Assembly: GCA_917880885.1 (NCBI GenBank)
Contig: OU862910.1
Coordinates: forward strand, 53,435,285 to 53,499,284
Length of the DNA stretch: 64,000 nucleotides
DNA from: Limnephilus marmoratus
Lineage: Eukaryota; Arthropoda; Insecta; Trichoptera; Limnephilidae
Direction of reading: 5' to 3'
The notes under the pieces were generated by a model that made no database searches, was not told the DNA's origin, and worked only from the letters and a program-made list of their open reading frames with translations. Below are positions 43,243 through 53,378 of the stretch, piece after piece. Within the stretch, counting starts at the first letter, position 1, and every line of letters starts with the position of its first letter. A program made the position numbers and the translations under genes.

Positions 43243-44032
43243 ATGACCAAATTAAACACCCATTTATCATAGTTTCCATTAAACAGTTGTGGTACACCTG
43301 TATATTTCAGAGAAGATTAAAGACTTAGAAATCATAAAGGTACAGTAAATGGGAAACGGAAAATATTAATATTAGATCCTTACATATGAAATTGGCGTTT
43401 TGCCGTACTGGCAACTTTATGATTTCTAAGTCTTTAATCTTCTCTGTGATATACAGGTGTACCACAACTGTTTAATTTATTTATTTATTTATCTATAAAA
43501 AGAATGTTTGTATTACATTATTCGATGCCTGTCTCACTAGGGTATACCTGTGTTGAGACAGGCGTAGAGGTACATAAATGAGTATCATACAAAAGAATAT
43601 TTAATTACAACATAAGAACATTTAAGGTAAGATACATACTGATTTATACAATTCAAACAGAAAGATGATTAAGATTGAGGGTTAATATCATAAAGAGAGC
43701 ATTATATAGGTGAAGGAAGAGATGAATAAAGTAGTAAATCCTTTCGAATCTATATAGGTAGTTATATTATACATATAGGATTTTACTATTTTAAGTTCTT
43801 TAATAAGGGTAAGGACATACGTGAGATGGTAATTCTGTCTATTTGTACTCTATTTTACAGATGTTAGCAGTAGTGTGACGTCCAATACTTATAATCCATT
43901 TCTTTATATCTTGTTTGTATTTGGTCATTGATTCAGTTTGTCTAATCGTGGCTGGAAGTGTATTGTGTAGTTTGCAAGCTATGTATTTAATGGAGACTAC
44001 CTATGATAAATGGGTGTTTAATTTGGTCAGTC
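43243..44032. repeat. Inverted repeat split by a LINE insertion
   Basis: The left arm is 43243-43339 and the right arm is 43415-43475 continued at 44002-44032. Pairs include GACCAAATTAAACACCCATT with its complement, and AACAGTTGTGGTACACCTGT through AGACTTAGAAATCATAAAG with their complements. The right arm is cut after CAACTGTTTAA by the LINE 3' end at 43476-43999 and resumes at CTATGATAAATGGG. It is probably a fold-back MITE; TIR ends and target duplication were not defined. Confidence 0.8.
43476..43999 (-). mobile_element. LINE 3' end inserted in an inverted repeat
   Basis: On the minus strand it begins inside the C-terminal coding end, which reads KLHNTLPATIRQTESMTK and DIKKWIISIGR. It continues through a 3' untranslated part with CGCCTGTCTCAACACAGG and ends in (AAAT)n. 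TTTAAT-type sequence occurs at both junctions and may be the target duplication. The same 3' region, diverged, is seen at 52.74-53.11 kb. Confidence 0.75.
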
Positions 44033-44730
44033 CAAACCGCCTTCAAAGATTTTATTGATTCCCGTCCGAATGGTTTTTTTAGTAAAAGGATCGATGAACT
44101 ACCTATGAGATGACAAAAGTGCATAGATAGCAATGGTACTTACTTTGATTAAATAAATATATTATATTTTAAAAAAATCGACTTTATGTTCCTCCCATAC
44201 AAAACTCCAATTTCATATTAAGGACCTAATGTAAACAAACAAGTAGTAACAATATCAAATTTACTTATTTTTTTAAACATTTACAGGTTGTTAAAAAATA
44301 TTGTATTAATTACAACTGAGATGTACAGTGTACACAGATTATTCATATTCGTCAGTGATCTGCAACCATACTAGGAAACGGTGAGAAGTTACCGAAAGTT
44401 ATCCTACCAATCCTTATCGATATCCTATGTTGGGACCCCAGGGATTAATATAAAAATATTCACACGATATACCTAAGCCATAGTTCGTTTAATTACTCTA
44501 CTACTCGTTCAATTACTTATTACCAGCCTCTCCCCCTTAGACACATTTTTATTCATTTAATTTCCTTTGATAATGCTAATATTGGGAAGGATGAAAAAAT
44601 AACGTTTGGTCTAAATATAAGGTTTGAAGATCACGATTTCGTAAAATCGGGCCCTAATGCCTGAAATATACTGTCACGTGAATATATACGCAAACAAAAA
44701 TTGGTTAGTACCGCCAACTTTTAACCAACC
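44033..44730. other. No recognised gene
   Basis: AT-rich. CTCCCATTTACTGTACC at about 44799, just beyond this stretch, echoes part of the inverted repeat at 43.3 kb. Otherwise nothing recognised. Confidence 0.45.
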
Positions 44731-44780
44731 TTATTTTCCTCAGGGCCTCCTGCGTGGAGTTAACGTAAAAAAAAAAAAAA
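44731..44780 (+). mobile_element. Family A tail fragment with poly(A)
   Basis: TTATTTTCCTCAGGGCCTCC then TGCGTGGAGTTAACG and an A-run of about 17. This is the last 40 bp of the family A/LINE tail, keeping only the right halves of both stems. Confidence 0.7.
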
Positions 44781-44929
44781 AAACTTTGAGAGATGGCTCC
44801 CATTTACTGTACCTTTATGATTTGGCCACGAAACTACTTTCGTCTAAATTTCTAAAATTAGGAAGGTGTTTGAAAGAGAGATTGCAAAAACAGTGTGCAA
44901 AATAGTTGTAAATTATGAATGCTTTTTTT

Positions 44930-45095
44930 TTACACGAGCTCCAAGATCTAGACAAACCTCACCCCACGAACCCGGGCACCCCTGCTAAATCACCAAACGT
45001 AGCGAACCACTTGGGGTGACCTATAGCAGAGGTGTTGGTTATCCAATAAAGATTCCCGGGGCGGCGGTACCCATTCCCGCCTCTCAAATTGGAAC
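44930..45095 (-). mobile_element. Family A non-autonomous retroelement, copy 5 (internally deleted)
   Basis: On the plus strand it reads a T-run, ACACGAGCTCC, then directly AAGATCTAGACAAACCTCAC, the GGCACCCCTGCTAAATCACC block and TACCCATTCCCGCCTC. Compared with copies 2 and 6 about 140 bp are missing between the extreme 3' end and the body, including both stems. The rest is closely similar, so the deletion is recent or arose during insertion. Confidence 0.75.
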
Positions 45096-45563
45096 TTGGA
45101 CCTGAATGAATTTCTTGAGGTTATGCATAATGGTAATATGTTTACACGAGAGTTGGAAAAGCTGATAGATATTGAAAGAAGAGTATTTACATAAGTATTT
45201 CTGTGAATGGAGCACTAAATAGCCATTGGCGCTAACAAAAAACCTGCCAAAAGAAGCGAAGCTAGAAGCCCACAATGGAGTGCTGGTACCTACCCTGATG
45301 TGTGGCAACGAGGCATGGAACTGGCAAAGGAAGGATGAAGTGGTCTGAATGCTATTGAAATGAAATCCCTGAGATCCTACGTTCAAGTAAATCAGTTAGT
45401 TGAGTCTGGCCATGTCAAAATTCAGAATAATAGAAGAGTGTGTATGAGACGATGTAAGAATATGAATGAGGCAAGAGTATGTGCCAAGACCGAGTTGTTT
45501 GGCGGTCCATCCTCTCTTCCTACCCCTGCGGGGAAACGGCATGATGGTAAGTTGGTTAGTTAG
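45096..45563 (+). pseudogene. RTE-like LINE C-terminal fragment
   Basis: Visible pieces are VLVPTLMCGNEAWNWQRK and NAIEMKSLR (about 45280-45370), then NNRRVCMRRCKNMNEARVC, and a 3' end CCCCTGCGGGGAAACGGC. I recall the order T-L-x-GxExW, A-E-M-x-x-LR, then R-x-R-R-x-CM-x-R and PSGK from insect RTE-type LINEs. Frameshifts and missing pieces separate the segments. It is a fragment without catalytic palm motifs. A matching 3' scrap lies at 10.1 kb. Confidence 0.65.
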
Positions 45564-45870
45564 TTTATGTACATAATCAGAGTAATTAAAGTTAAACGTA
45601 TCTCGGGAATGCGTAATGTTTTCACAATTCTCTGTAGGTATTTATAATGTACTCAGCATAAAAATAACTTGCCACTTTTTTATATTATGAGTTTAAACAA
45701 ATAATAATTTTTCAACTTTTCAATGATTACAATTATTTATTACAACATAATAGGTATAATAAAATGTAGCATATTTTTGCAATCGGTTTAGCAAACTTGC
45801 ATTATAATAATTATATTCATTTATAAATATTCTGTAGAAAAATCAAATTTTTTTTATCACCATGTTAGGA
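45564..45870. other. No recognised feature
   Basis: AT-rich sequence, nothing supported. Confidence 0.45.
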
Positions 45871-45871
45871 G

Positions 45872-46892
45872 CGCCGGATCTGCCATACGTTCAAAAACGT
45901 GCAAAAACCTGGCGCCAACTCCGAAGGGGCGCGTGAGAAAATAAATATTGTATTAAAATTTAGTTATAATATTCCCCGAATCGTTTAAAAATTACACATG
46001 GTACGAAATAATTATTACGCTCTAGCAACACTTTCCAAAGAAACAGAATGCGCACGCATCTGGTTGGTATCAACGGCTTACGAATTTATAGTCAGTTAAA
46101 GAATTTTTTTACAAATTCCATATATTTAGTTTAAACGTAAGATCTATTTTTCAATATATCTTTTACCGTGTTTTACGACGAATAGGTGCGATCCAAATTC
46201 AATAACCAATCACAGCGCGGTATTTTTGTTCGTAAGCCGTTGATACCATACGTCAGTGTTTAGTGTTTGTTCGCTCAACACAGGGGAAATGCAAGGTACA
46301 AATTTGAGGTCATATTCTTATTATCACTGCTCACTGTGTCTCATCGGGACTGCCTGTCAGAAGCTAGTAGATGCTATTCTTGTGTTGTACGTTGCCATGA
46401 GAACGTATTTGTATTTGTTTTTCTAATATTCGCGTTGGGTATATAGGTACATAAACGCAGTAAATCTCAAGAATGTATAATGGACCTAGTTCAGCGAAAC
46501 CACCCGCATTGTCTCATAACCTAAATTTTAAATCATGGTACGGGCACAAACAAACAATTCGTTGTATTATTTTAAAGCATAACTTGCAAAGAGTTTTTCC
46601 TAAAATAATTAATATAGCACCATAATTTATGTTCACCCAATAGATTCAGAGAGTATAGGGCTCCTGGCGATCCTCTCTTTTAAAAAAAACGAGTGTGAGA
46701 GCTACCGCCAGGTCACTTGGAAAAGTTACACCCTTTATATGTCTTGATTTTATTTGATAAATTAGTGTAAAAAAATAATAATTAAATAAAAAAATTGGGG
46801 GGAACGAATTTTTAATCAAAATAAAAATGTAGGGGGGGGGGCGCCATCGCTACCTACTGCACAGGGCGCCAGATTTCGTAGATCCGGCCCTG
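45872..46892. mobile_element. Possible hAT-type element, worn ends
   Basis: The right end, read inverted, is CAGGGCCGGATCTACGAAAT followed by CTGGCGCCC and a long C-run; CAGGGCCGG is a frequent hAT start. The left end AGCGCCGGATCTGCC followed by CTGGCGCCA is similar but diverged. Flanks CATGTTAGG and GGCTTAGG share only TTAGG, so the target duplication is weak. The inside holds an inverted repeat and no ORF. Confidence 0.45.
46066..46247. repeat. Inverted repeat with 19-bp perfect arms
   Basis: GGTATCAACGGCTTACGAA (46066-46084) is the exact complement of 46229-46247. The arms are separated by 144 bp of AT-rich sequence. Possibly a MITE or a cruciform-capable site; flanks show no duplication. 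Confidence 0.7.
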
Positions 46893-47894
46893 GGCTTAGG
46901 CACCTATTCAACAAAATTTTAAGAATTGTTTAAAGTTTTGTCTTCTTTGCGAAGCGCCCTAAATTCAATTTTCTAAGGAAGGATTGTTTCATATTTTATC
47001 CACAGTTTAGCCAAATTAATATTTACCCAATACGTCAGATGTAACAACGTTTTAACATTAATTTGTAATCAGTAATCATAAATTGATATTACATCACGGA
47101 ATATACAGAGGTTTGTATTACGAGCTTAATTTCAGTCTAAGGTTTGAACAAATTTCGCTAGATGGCAGATGTCGTCATATTCCCATGTTATGAAGAAAAG
47201 TCTCAATTTATTTTCGACACCTCTCACGTAATCCTTATTATATACTTTTATTTTATTTTTGCAAACGTTTTTAAAGGTAATTTACGTAATAATTAATATT
47301 TTACCTGCATTAGATTAGCATTTGTGATCAGTTATTTAGTTCTTATCAAACTGCTCATCGCGTGAATTTATCTATGGAAGAATCACACCTATCCAATACT
47401 TAAATTTAATAACTTTTAATAATAAGTTTCATTGAAAACCATTTTACCAATTAGATGAAAAGATAACTTTACCTAGTTAGTTGCTGATGTTCATTTTGGT
47501 TTAATATTACGGTATTCAATTTATTTAATATTTTATCTAAAATCTCGAACGTTAATGAAACAGCTTAAAAGCAATAAGCCGCTAAGTTGAATTTAAACTG
47601 TTCATAATTTTGAAAAAATCTTTTAAAATCGTTTTTTAAGTAGGTGACGCAAACCACGAATCACAAGCTATATGATCCCTGTTATCTAAGCCAAATCAGC
47701 TTGTACCGAAATATGTTTTCACGCTCCAATAATTTTAACAATGGTGATTTGATTTGCTTTTACAATATGTAAATTATTTATATCTAGCTGGGGTAACCGG
47801 CTTCGCTCATGGAGTTGATATGAGATTGAACTGACATTCGAACCCACGACGAATCTTGCTTTATGTACATACTTTTGTATGAGTAGCCCCACCT
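46893..47894. other. No recognised gene
   Basis: AT-rich. A minus-strand frame of 70 codons at 47784-47996 is unrecognised and overlaps the left end of the TATCGATA-rich element. Confidence 0.45.
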
Positions 47895-48087
47895 AGGGAT
47901 GTCGAAAGTGAAAAAAAATATCGATTTATCGATATTTATTAAAATATCAATATGGAAGTCGATATTTCGAGGAAAAAATATCGATATATCGGTCAAATTT
48001 TCAAAAGATTTTGCGTTTTTTTAAATAATAGTGTATTCAGCTCAAAATTATCAATAGCTTTTTTTTACACAGTGTATATATATATAT

Positions 48088-48407
48088 ATTTTTTTTTACA
48101 TGAGCTCCACACAGGAGGCCCTGAGGAAAATAATTTCCCTCAGGGCCTATGTCATCTTTGGGGATGCTGTGTGGAGGGTTTTTTTAAGGAAAGGAAGGAG
48201 AGGAGAGTTCTGGGAAGGAAAAGGGTTTAAGGGGTGGGTAGGAATCTGGGTTCAGTATGTCCTGGTCATCCGCCTCCAAGACCTAGACAAACCTCACCCC
48301 ATGAACCAAATGTAGCGAACCACTTGGGGTGACCTATGGCAGAGGTGTTGGTTATCCAATAAAGGTTCCCGGGACGGCGGTACCCATTCCCGCCTCCCAA
48401 ATTGCAA
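48088..48407 (-). mobile_element. Family A non-autonomous retroelement, copy 6
   Basis: Nearly identical to copy 2, with both tail stems intact on the minus strand: CTCCACACAG / CTGTGTGGAG and GGCCCTGAGG / CCTCAGGGCC. It lacks only a short block around CACCAAACG (about 20 bp missing near 48307). It starts CAATTTGGGAGGCGGGAATG and ends in a T-rich run on the plus strand. It lies inside the TATCGATA-rich element. Confidence 0.85.
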
Positions 48408-48510
48408 TATATCATTTTAATTGCAGTATTATTATCAGTATTCCTTTCTATTGGACTATGATTACAAAAATATCAAAAACTGATAAGCTATCTTTTTACT
48501 AATATTTTAT

Positions 48511-48960
48511 TTTATTTTATTTATTTGGGATAACAACAGTTTACATTAATAACAGCATATAGTAATTGAGTTACAATAATTGAACCATTTACAGGTTTCC
48601 ACATAGGTATTGTATACAAGTGTAGTGATTCCAAAAAAAAATTTGCAAATGAAAAAATACATTTTAAGAGCCGAGTTATTTAGGTAGGAATAGGGAGGGG
48701 GAGGATGGGGGATGGAGGGGGAAGGATGGGGGGATGGAGGGGGAAGGATCGGTTAAGTTGAGGTATATTAGTAAAAATATGCGTGACAAAAAATTAAAAG
48801 AGAAAAAAAAATAAAGAAAAAGATAGTTCATAGAGTGGTGGTTGTATTAGAGGGTATCTATAGTTATTGTTATTGTAGAGTATCGAGAAATAAAACGTAT
48901 TTATTGTATCAGGCTAACCAGTATATGTCCGGTAGAGAAAGTAGAAAAACTCTGCTCTTT
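48511..48960 (-). mobile_element. Possible LINE 3' untranslated end
   Basis: The plus strand begins (TTTTA)n/(TTTA)n-like sequence and continues through AT-rich DNA. This is the pattern seen at other minus-strand LINE tails in the window, but no coding is recognisable. A G-rich tandem GGATGGGGGGATGGAGGGGG lies at 48690-48750. Confidence 0.35.
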
Positions 48961-49245
48961 ACATGCTCCGCTGTCAGCCGGCTCCTATTTTAGGAACTGC
49001 CAAATTTACGCCAGAAGCCACTCTCTCTGAAGTTATAGAGGAAGCCTTAAGTGTTAAGTATTTAAGTGCTAGATTACAGATGCAATACAGTTACTTTTTT
49101 TCGATATTGGATATTTTGTTTCGATATATCGGATCAAAATATATCGGCTAAGAATATCGATGTATTGAATTAAAAATATCGATACATCGATATATCGATA
49201 CTTTTTCAACGACCCTACCCATACAAAAAAAGCTTCGAATTATCC

Positions 49246-49440
49246 ACAATGTTCCAGAACATACCACAACATTCGAGAGTGTTCTGAAATGTTGCACAAA
49301 GATCTGGAATGTTCCGGGACGTTCCCGGACTTTACCACAATATTCCAGAATGTTCCGGGATGTTTTGAAATGTTTGCGGAATGCTCTTGAATACTTTTGA
49401 ATGTTCTTAACTGTTCTAGAAAATTCTAGATGGCGAAACT
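49246..49440. repeat. Degenerate GAATGTTCC array (heat-shock-element-like)
   Basis: Many overlapping copies of GAA-nn-TTC units: GGAATGTTCCGGGACGTTCC, CCAGAATGTTCCGGGATGTT, GTTCTAGAAAATTCTAGATG. The alternation of GAA and TTC blocks at 5-bp spacing is the recognition pattern of heat shock factor, but it may equally be a simple satellite. No gene lies nearby to be regulated. Confidence 0.65.
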
Positions 49441-49606
49441 TCCAGCCCTTATATTTTCAAAAGCTCGCCCTTCAGGTGAAAACGGGAACCTTCTTCATGG
49501 ATGGGGATAGAGGGCTACCACACCATGTAACTCCTTTGAACGTACCGGGACTCGTTTCTGAGTTCTAGCGGGACGAACACTTTTATACATTTTCTTTTAT
49601 AATATA

Positions 49607-50315
49607 CTAGCTCACCCGGCCACGCGTTGCTGTGGCTAACGAAACACAACGCCATCTACTGGAAGGTTAGCTAACCTTTATAACCACCGCCATCTGTTAA
49701 TTTGCTTACAAATCAAATCCGCACCGCTCGATTGCCAAGACATTCTCCTATATATCTTCTTCTTCCTTGCACTGTCCCAACTCATTGCCTAGGTAGGCTG
49801 TTGGAGTCGGCTCTTCTCGTTCTCAGGTTGTAGCTTCTTCGGTTCTGAGTATCGCCTTCATCCAGGCCGTTTCTTTGAAGTATTTTGGAGCATTGAGTCA
49901 TCTAGGAGTTATTTGGTCTTCCTCTGGATGACTGTTGATGAAGCTCCACAGACATCGCCTGCTTCACTGTGTTGTCTGATAGTCTCCGTCTTGTGTGCTC
50001 ATACCATCTCAACTGTCTTTCCTCCAGCTTACTGTTTATGTCCGTGACACCCAGGCTACCACGAATGCGTGAACTTTTTTATCTTTTAGTGTAAGGTAAC
50101 TCAAATACATACATTCTCCTATATATATTAATTAATAATATTTCAACCAATTTGCACAAAACCTTGACAACGTATTTACCTAAACCTTCCTCATGAATCA
50201 CTCTACCTATTGGTGAAAACCGCATGAAAATCCGTTCAGTAGTTTTTTTACTTTATCGCGAACAGACCGACAGACACGACGGAGGACTTTAATTTACAAT
50301 ACACGTATGTAGAGA
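49607..50315 (-). mobile_element. Non-autonomous Helitron with nested RTE fragment
   Basis: On the minus strand it begins TCTCTACATACGTG after A (complement of 50316) and ends GCCGGGTGAGCTAG followed by T. That is the A|TC...CTAG|T pattern. The block CGCGAACAGACCGACAGACA near its 5' end (plus strand) and GAAAATCCGTTCAGTAGTTT are recalled from many lepidopteran repeats. It is split by the RTE fragment at 49756-50110; without it the Helitron would be about 340 bp. Confidence 0.75.
49756..50110 (-). mobile_element. RTE-like LINE 3' fragment with 16-bp target duplication
   Basis: ACATTCTCCTATATAT flanks the insert at 49740-49755 and 50111-50126. On the minus strand the insert reads DINSKLEERQLRWYEHTRRR then VKQAMSVELHQQSSRGRPN, stop, and a 3' end finishing in AGGAAGAAGAAG. 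These are features of RTE-type LINE C-termini (LRW-x-GH, RGRP) with a GAA-repeat tail. The duplication proves an insertion by target-primed reverse transcription into the Helitron. Confidence 0.85.
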
Positions 50316-50939
50316 TATTGATTAACTTTATACATTTGTTGCTTCAATCAATCTAAATTATAAACCCAACGATCTACAAACAACATAGAAGTATGTCGTG
50401 TAAACGTATATATTAATTTTAATTGATAAAAATAATATTTTATTTTTGGTCACCTATTTTGATTTCAGTTATAGATAATTATTATTGCTGTGCTCGAATG
50501 CTTGCTGTGTGTGATTTTTCACTGTTACATTGAAAGTGTAATTACTTAACTATCGGCACACGCTAACATGTTTAATCAAATGTAATTGCACAAATGTTTG
50601 TTTTATTATTTCGCAAGATTTGATTGCATTTCGTTTTTTTTATTATTTTATCTCTACTAATCTTGATTTTATACCGGGTGACTAGTACTCGATGTGAAAT
50701 ATAAATAAAAATAATAATTTCGTTTGAACACAGCGTCAATTCTTAATTTAATTATAAGGAAAATTTCTATTAAAAAGAAAATAAGTTTTTTCCGTTATTT
50801 TACATGAAAGGTTAAATTGCATTACTAATTACTAAATTACAAGACAATGGTAACCCAAATACATACAAGACAATGCATATTACCTCACTTTAATTGTTTT
50901 GTTATTTTATGTTTTAGAAGGAATATTTTTTTTTGTAAA
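50316..50939. other. No recognised gene
   Basis: AT-rich sequence without recognised features. Confidence 0.5.
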
Positions 50940-51101
50940 GGATGTCACGAGTTAAGAATTACCTGACAATATTAGAAATTCTCCTACCACCACCACAGTA
51001 AGCGGAAAATGTTGTAAATGAGGACTTAGCCAGCTGAGGAATCGAACACGGGTCGGCTGCATGGGACCCAAACGCGATGCCAACTCAGCCACTGACCGGT
51101 C
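50940..51101 (-). mobile_element. tRNA-derived SINE, copy 2
   Basis: On the minus strand it starts CCGGTCAGTGGCTGAGTTGG (from 51099) and includes GCATCGCGTTTGGGTCCC, the B box GTGTTCGATTCC, CAGCTGGCTAAGTCCTC and TTTCCGCTTACTGTGGTGG. It matches copy 1 at 35.07-35.19 kb throughout, then ends near a T-rich stretch at 50.93 kb. Opposite orientation to copy 1. Confidence 0.8.
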
Positions 51102-51436
51102 GTTTTTATTTATTTTTTTATATGATTAAACTTATTCTTTTTTAATATCGTCTGGAAGGCAATTAAATAAATTGCCCCCCACGTAACTAGTGGATTGCTT
51201 GTCGTGTATACGTATGGTGTTTAAAAGTATGTTATGTTGTAATGAAAATTGTTTGTGTACTTACTTGTGACATTTTAATAAATTCTACATTTAGACGTAC
51301 CTACGAGTTTGTTATTCTTAACCATCAAAGACCCTAAAAAGGGAAGATTATCATTGGCGTTACGACCCTTGGAAGATATTGAACGCCTTTACTCCTGCCG
51401 ATGCCGTCACGACCACAGTGTTTTTTTTTTAATGTA
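51102..51436. other. No recognised feature
   Basis: AT-rich; nothing supported apart from a short T-run at 51420-51430. Confidence 0.45.
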
Positions 51437-52030
51437 AATAGGAACCACACAACAGTCCCAACTGCTCCCATCTATCCGAAGCTGGTGGGACTATGAGACA
51501 TCCTTAATTGTGAGGCTGAAACCAGTGAGAAAGGCAAGGAGAAGTGAAAGGACAAAAGATGTGTACGAGGAAGGTGTAACCTGCTTATTCAGATCTGGCC
51601 ACCAAACACGGCAAAAGCCAATTCAATTCGATTCTGAACGGTGGATTTTTACCAGGATGTTTAGAGCACAGGCGTCGTGTGGGAATGCTGTCCTTGTTCT
51701 ACCGGTATTACGATGGAAGATGCTCCGAGGAACTAGCCGCATTGATCCCTTCGGCACCGGTGCATAGTCGGGAAACACGCCAAACGCGTGCCCAACATAT
51801 GTACACGATTGACATTTGTCACATGAGACTCGTTCTTGTGTTCAACAGCTCGGCTGTGGAACGATTTGCCGGCCTCTGTGTTTCCTCCTTCCTACAACAT
51901 GGGCCTCTTCAAGATCAATGGTTCATTCCTTCCTCTCCTCAAAAAGACCTTCCACACAGCACCTCACATGACATTGGCCCTGAAGGAAATTATTTTCCTC
52001 AGGGCTTCCTGTATGGAGATAGTGTAAAAA
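51437..52030 (+). mobile_element. Composite: family B module fused to LINE C-terminus and family A tail
   Basis: The first part (51437-51650) is the family B module (GGTGGGACTATGAGACATCC, TTGTGAGGCTGAAACC, CAGATCTGGCCACCA). At about 51660 it changes directly into the C-terminal coding end of the LINE of 24.0 kb (LSLFYRYYDGRCSEEL, then RLWNDLPASVFPPSYN after a frameshift), then a worn family A tail (TTCCACACAGCACC ... CCTCAGGGCTTCC) and an A-run. It looks like an internally deleted retrotransposon that keeps its 5' module and 3' end. No functional product. Confidence 0.75.
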
Positions 52031-52743
52031 AAATATTAGTATCTTTGGTTGTACGCCTTATATAACCTAACAATATTTTAATTTAAAATTTTAAAGTTTC
52101 TTGGGCAAAGCGTGAGGACTCATCGAGCAGAGGTTTGAACTCGCGAGACCTGGCTGGGTGGGAACACAAATCATTTGTCAAATTTGGCTACTAACCGCAA
52201 ATCGTATATATTCTCAATCAAGTGCCAATCACCCTGTATATAATTATTACCTAAAAATGGATTAATTAGTTTTACAAACTTGCTTCGTAAATATCTACTA
52301 CAATTCCACTTTTTTATGCAAGACAAAGTCGGTCTGATATATTGTGATAATTAACAATCAAATTATCATTAAGACCTTAAAAAACCATGAAAGGGGTGGT
52401 AGTTAATTAAGTTAAATAAAGATAGATGGAGAGATATTCGCGAGATGTTGAAATGTTTGCAGCCGGAGTAGAGTAGCCTTGCCATTTTTTGTGGGCTGCA
52501 CCGACTACATTTACAGGTAAAGTAGGCCACAAAAAGGTAATGAAGGTGTCGCATTGATCTCTTCAAGATGTTAATTTACGAGGGATTACGATGATTTTGT
52601 TTCCATCTCACTTTAGCAGACATCTCAATGTCGACCACTAGCGCTTTGAAATGAGAGCATAAATTTATTGATATAATTGTTTTCCGTTCATCACACTAAA
52701 AGGTAAACGGATTGTGGGTGTGTCTACGTAAGATACATTTTCA
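52031..52743. other. No recognised gene
   Basis: AT-rich, with a 65-codon minus frame that is not recognised. GAGGTTTGAACTCGCGAGACC near 52128 resembles a Pol III B box on the minus strand, but no A box is seen. Confidence 0.45.
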
Positions 52744-53110
52744 TCACTTATTTATTTATTTATTCTTAGTACATTTACATTACAAAGGTATAATATATTG
52801 TCCTCCACACTAGGAGCTCACCTGTGTTGTAGAAGACATTTTTCAGATGTAAATTATGAATTATAAATTGTGAATGGTAAAACAAAAGAGTGTTAATTGC
52901 TAATACAAAAAGAGAAACAATAAGAATCAAAATATAAAATCGACTTCAATTCGACAAAAATTATACGTTAAAAGTTAAAAATATTGTAGCCAGTTTATTA
53001 GGTTTTTTTTTTGTATTCAATAATATTAGTTGTTGTATATTGTTTAGGAAGAGAATTGTATAGTTTTATAGCCTGGTATCTCTAGTGTTTTTGTCCAAAG
53101 GATGTGTTTG
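52744..53110 (-). mobile_element. LINE 3' end
   Basis: On the minus strand the coding end reads YQAIKLYNSLPKQYTTTN (about 53090-53020) before a stop, similar in type to the end at 43.9 kb. A 3' untranslated region containing CAACACAGGTGAGCTCCTAG and a (AAAT)n tail at 52744-52763 follow. The copy is truncated at its 5' side. Confidence 0.7.
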
Positions 53111-53184
53111 TTTTTGGTATTTGTAGTTGGTGTATAAATGCTATCAAGTTCAAAAGTGTGATTTACTACGAAAACTGTTTTTAT

Positions 53185-53378
53185 TTTTTATTAATGATAA
53201 CAATATTAGCGAAACTTAATCGAAAATCTGAACGAGAAAAATCAGAAAAAGATACGGTAACATCTTTGATGTACCTTTTTCTGATTTATCTGTTTCAGGT
53301 TTTCGATTCGATAATATTGATGTCATTGATTAAAATATTATAATTTGAGATTTTATTCATTAAGTTAAAAATAAAAAT
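53185..53378. repeat. Fold-back repeat (TTTCGCTAATATTG family), copy
   Basis: The left arm GATAACAATATTAGCGAAAC ... CAGAAAAAGATACGGTAACA and right arm TACCTTTTTCTGATTTATCT ... TTCGATAATATTGATGTC form a hairpin with a loop of about 8 bp. TTAAAATATTATAATTTGAG follows, as in the copy at 21.1 kb. Confidence 0.8.

Larger units (their letters stand above)
47895..49215. mobile_element. TATCGATA-rich DNA element with nested retroelements
   Basis: The left end CTAGGGATGTCGAAAGTG and right end, inverted, GTAGGGTCGTTGAAAAAG enclose about 130 bp on each side packed with ATCGATA palindromes (ATCGATTTATCGATATT; GATACATCGATATATCGATA). Terminal similarity plus inverted subterminal repeats suggest a cut-and-paste element, perhaps hAT. 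I could not confirm a target duplication. The middle is filled by family A copy 6 and by A-rich sequence with a LINE-like tail. Confidence 0.6.
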
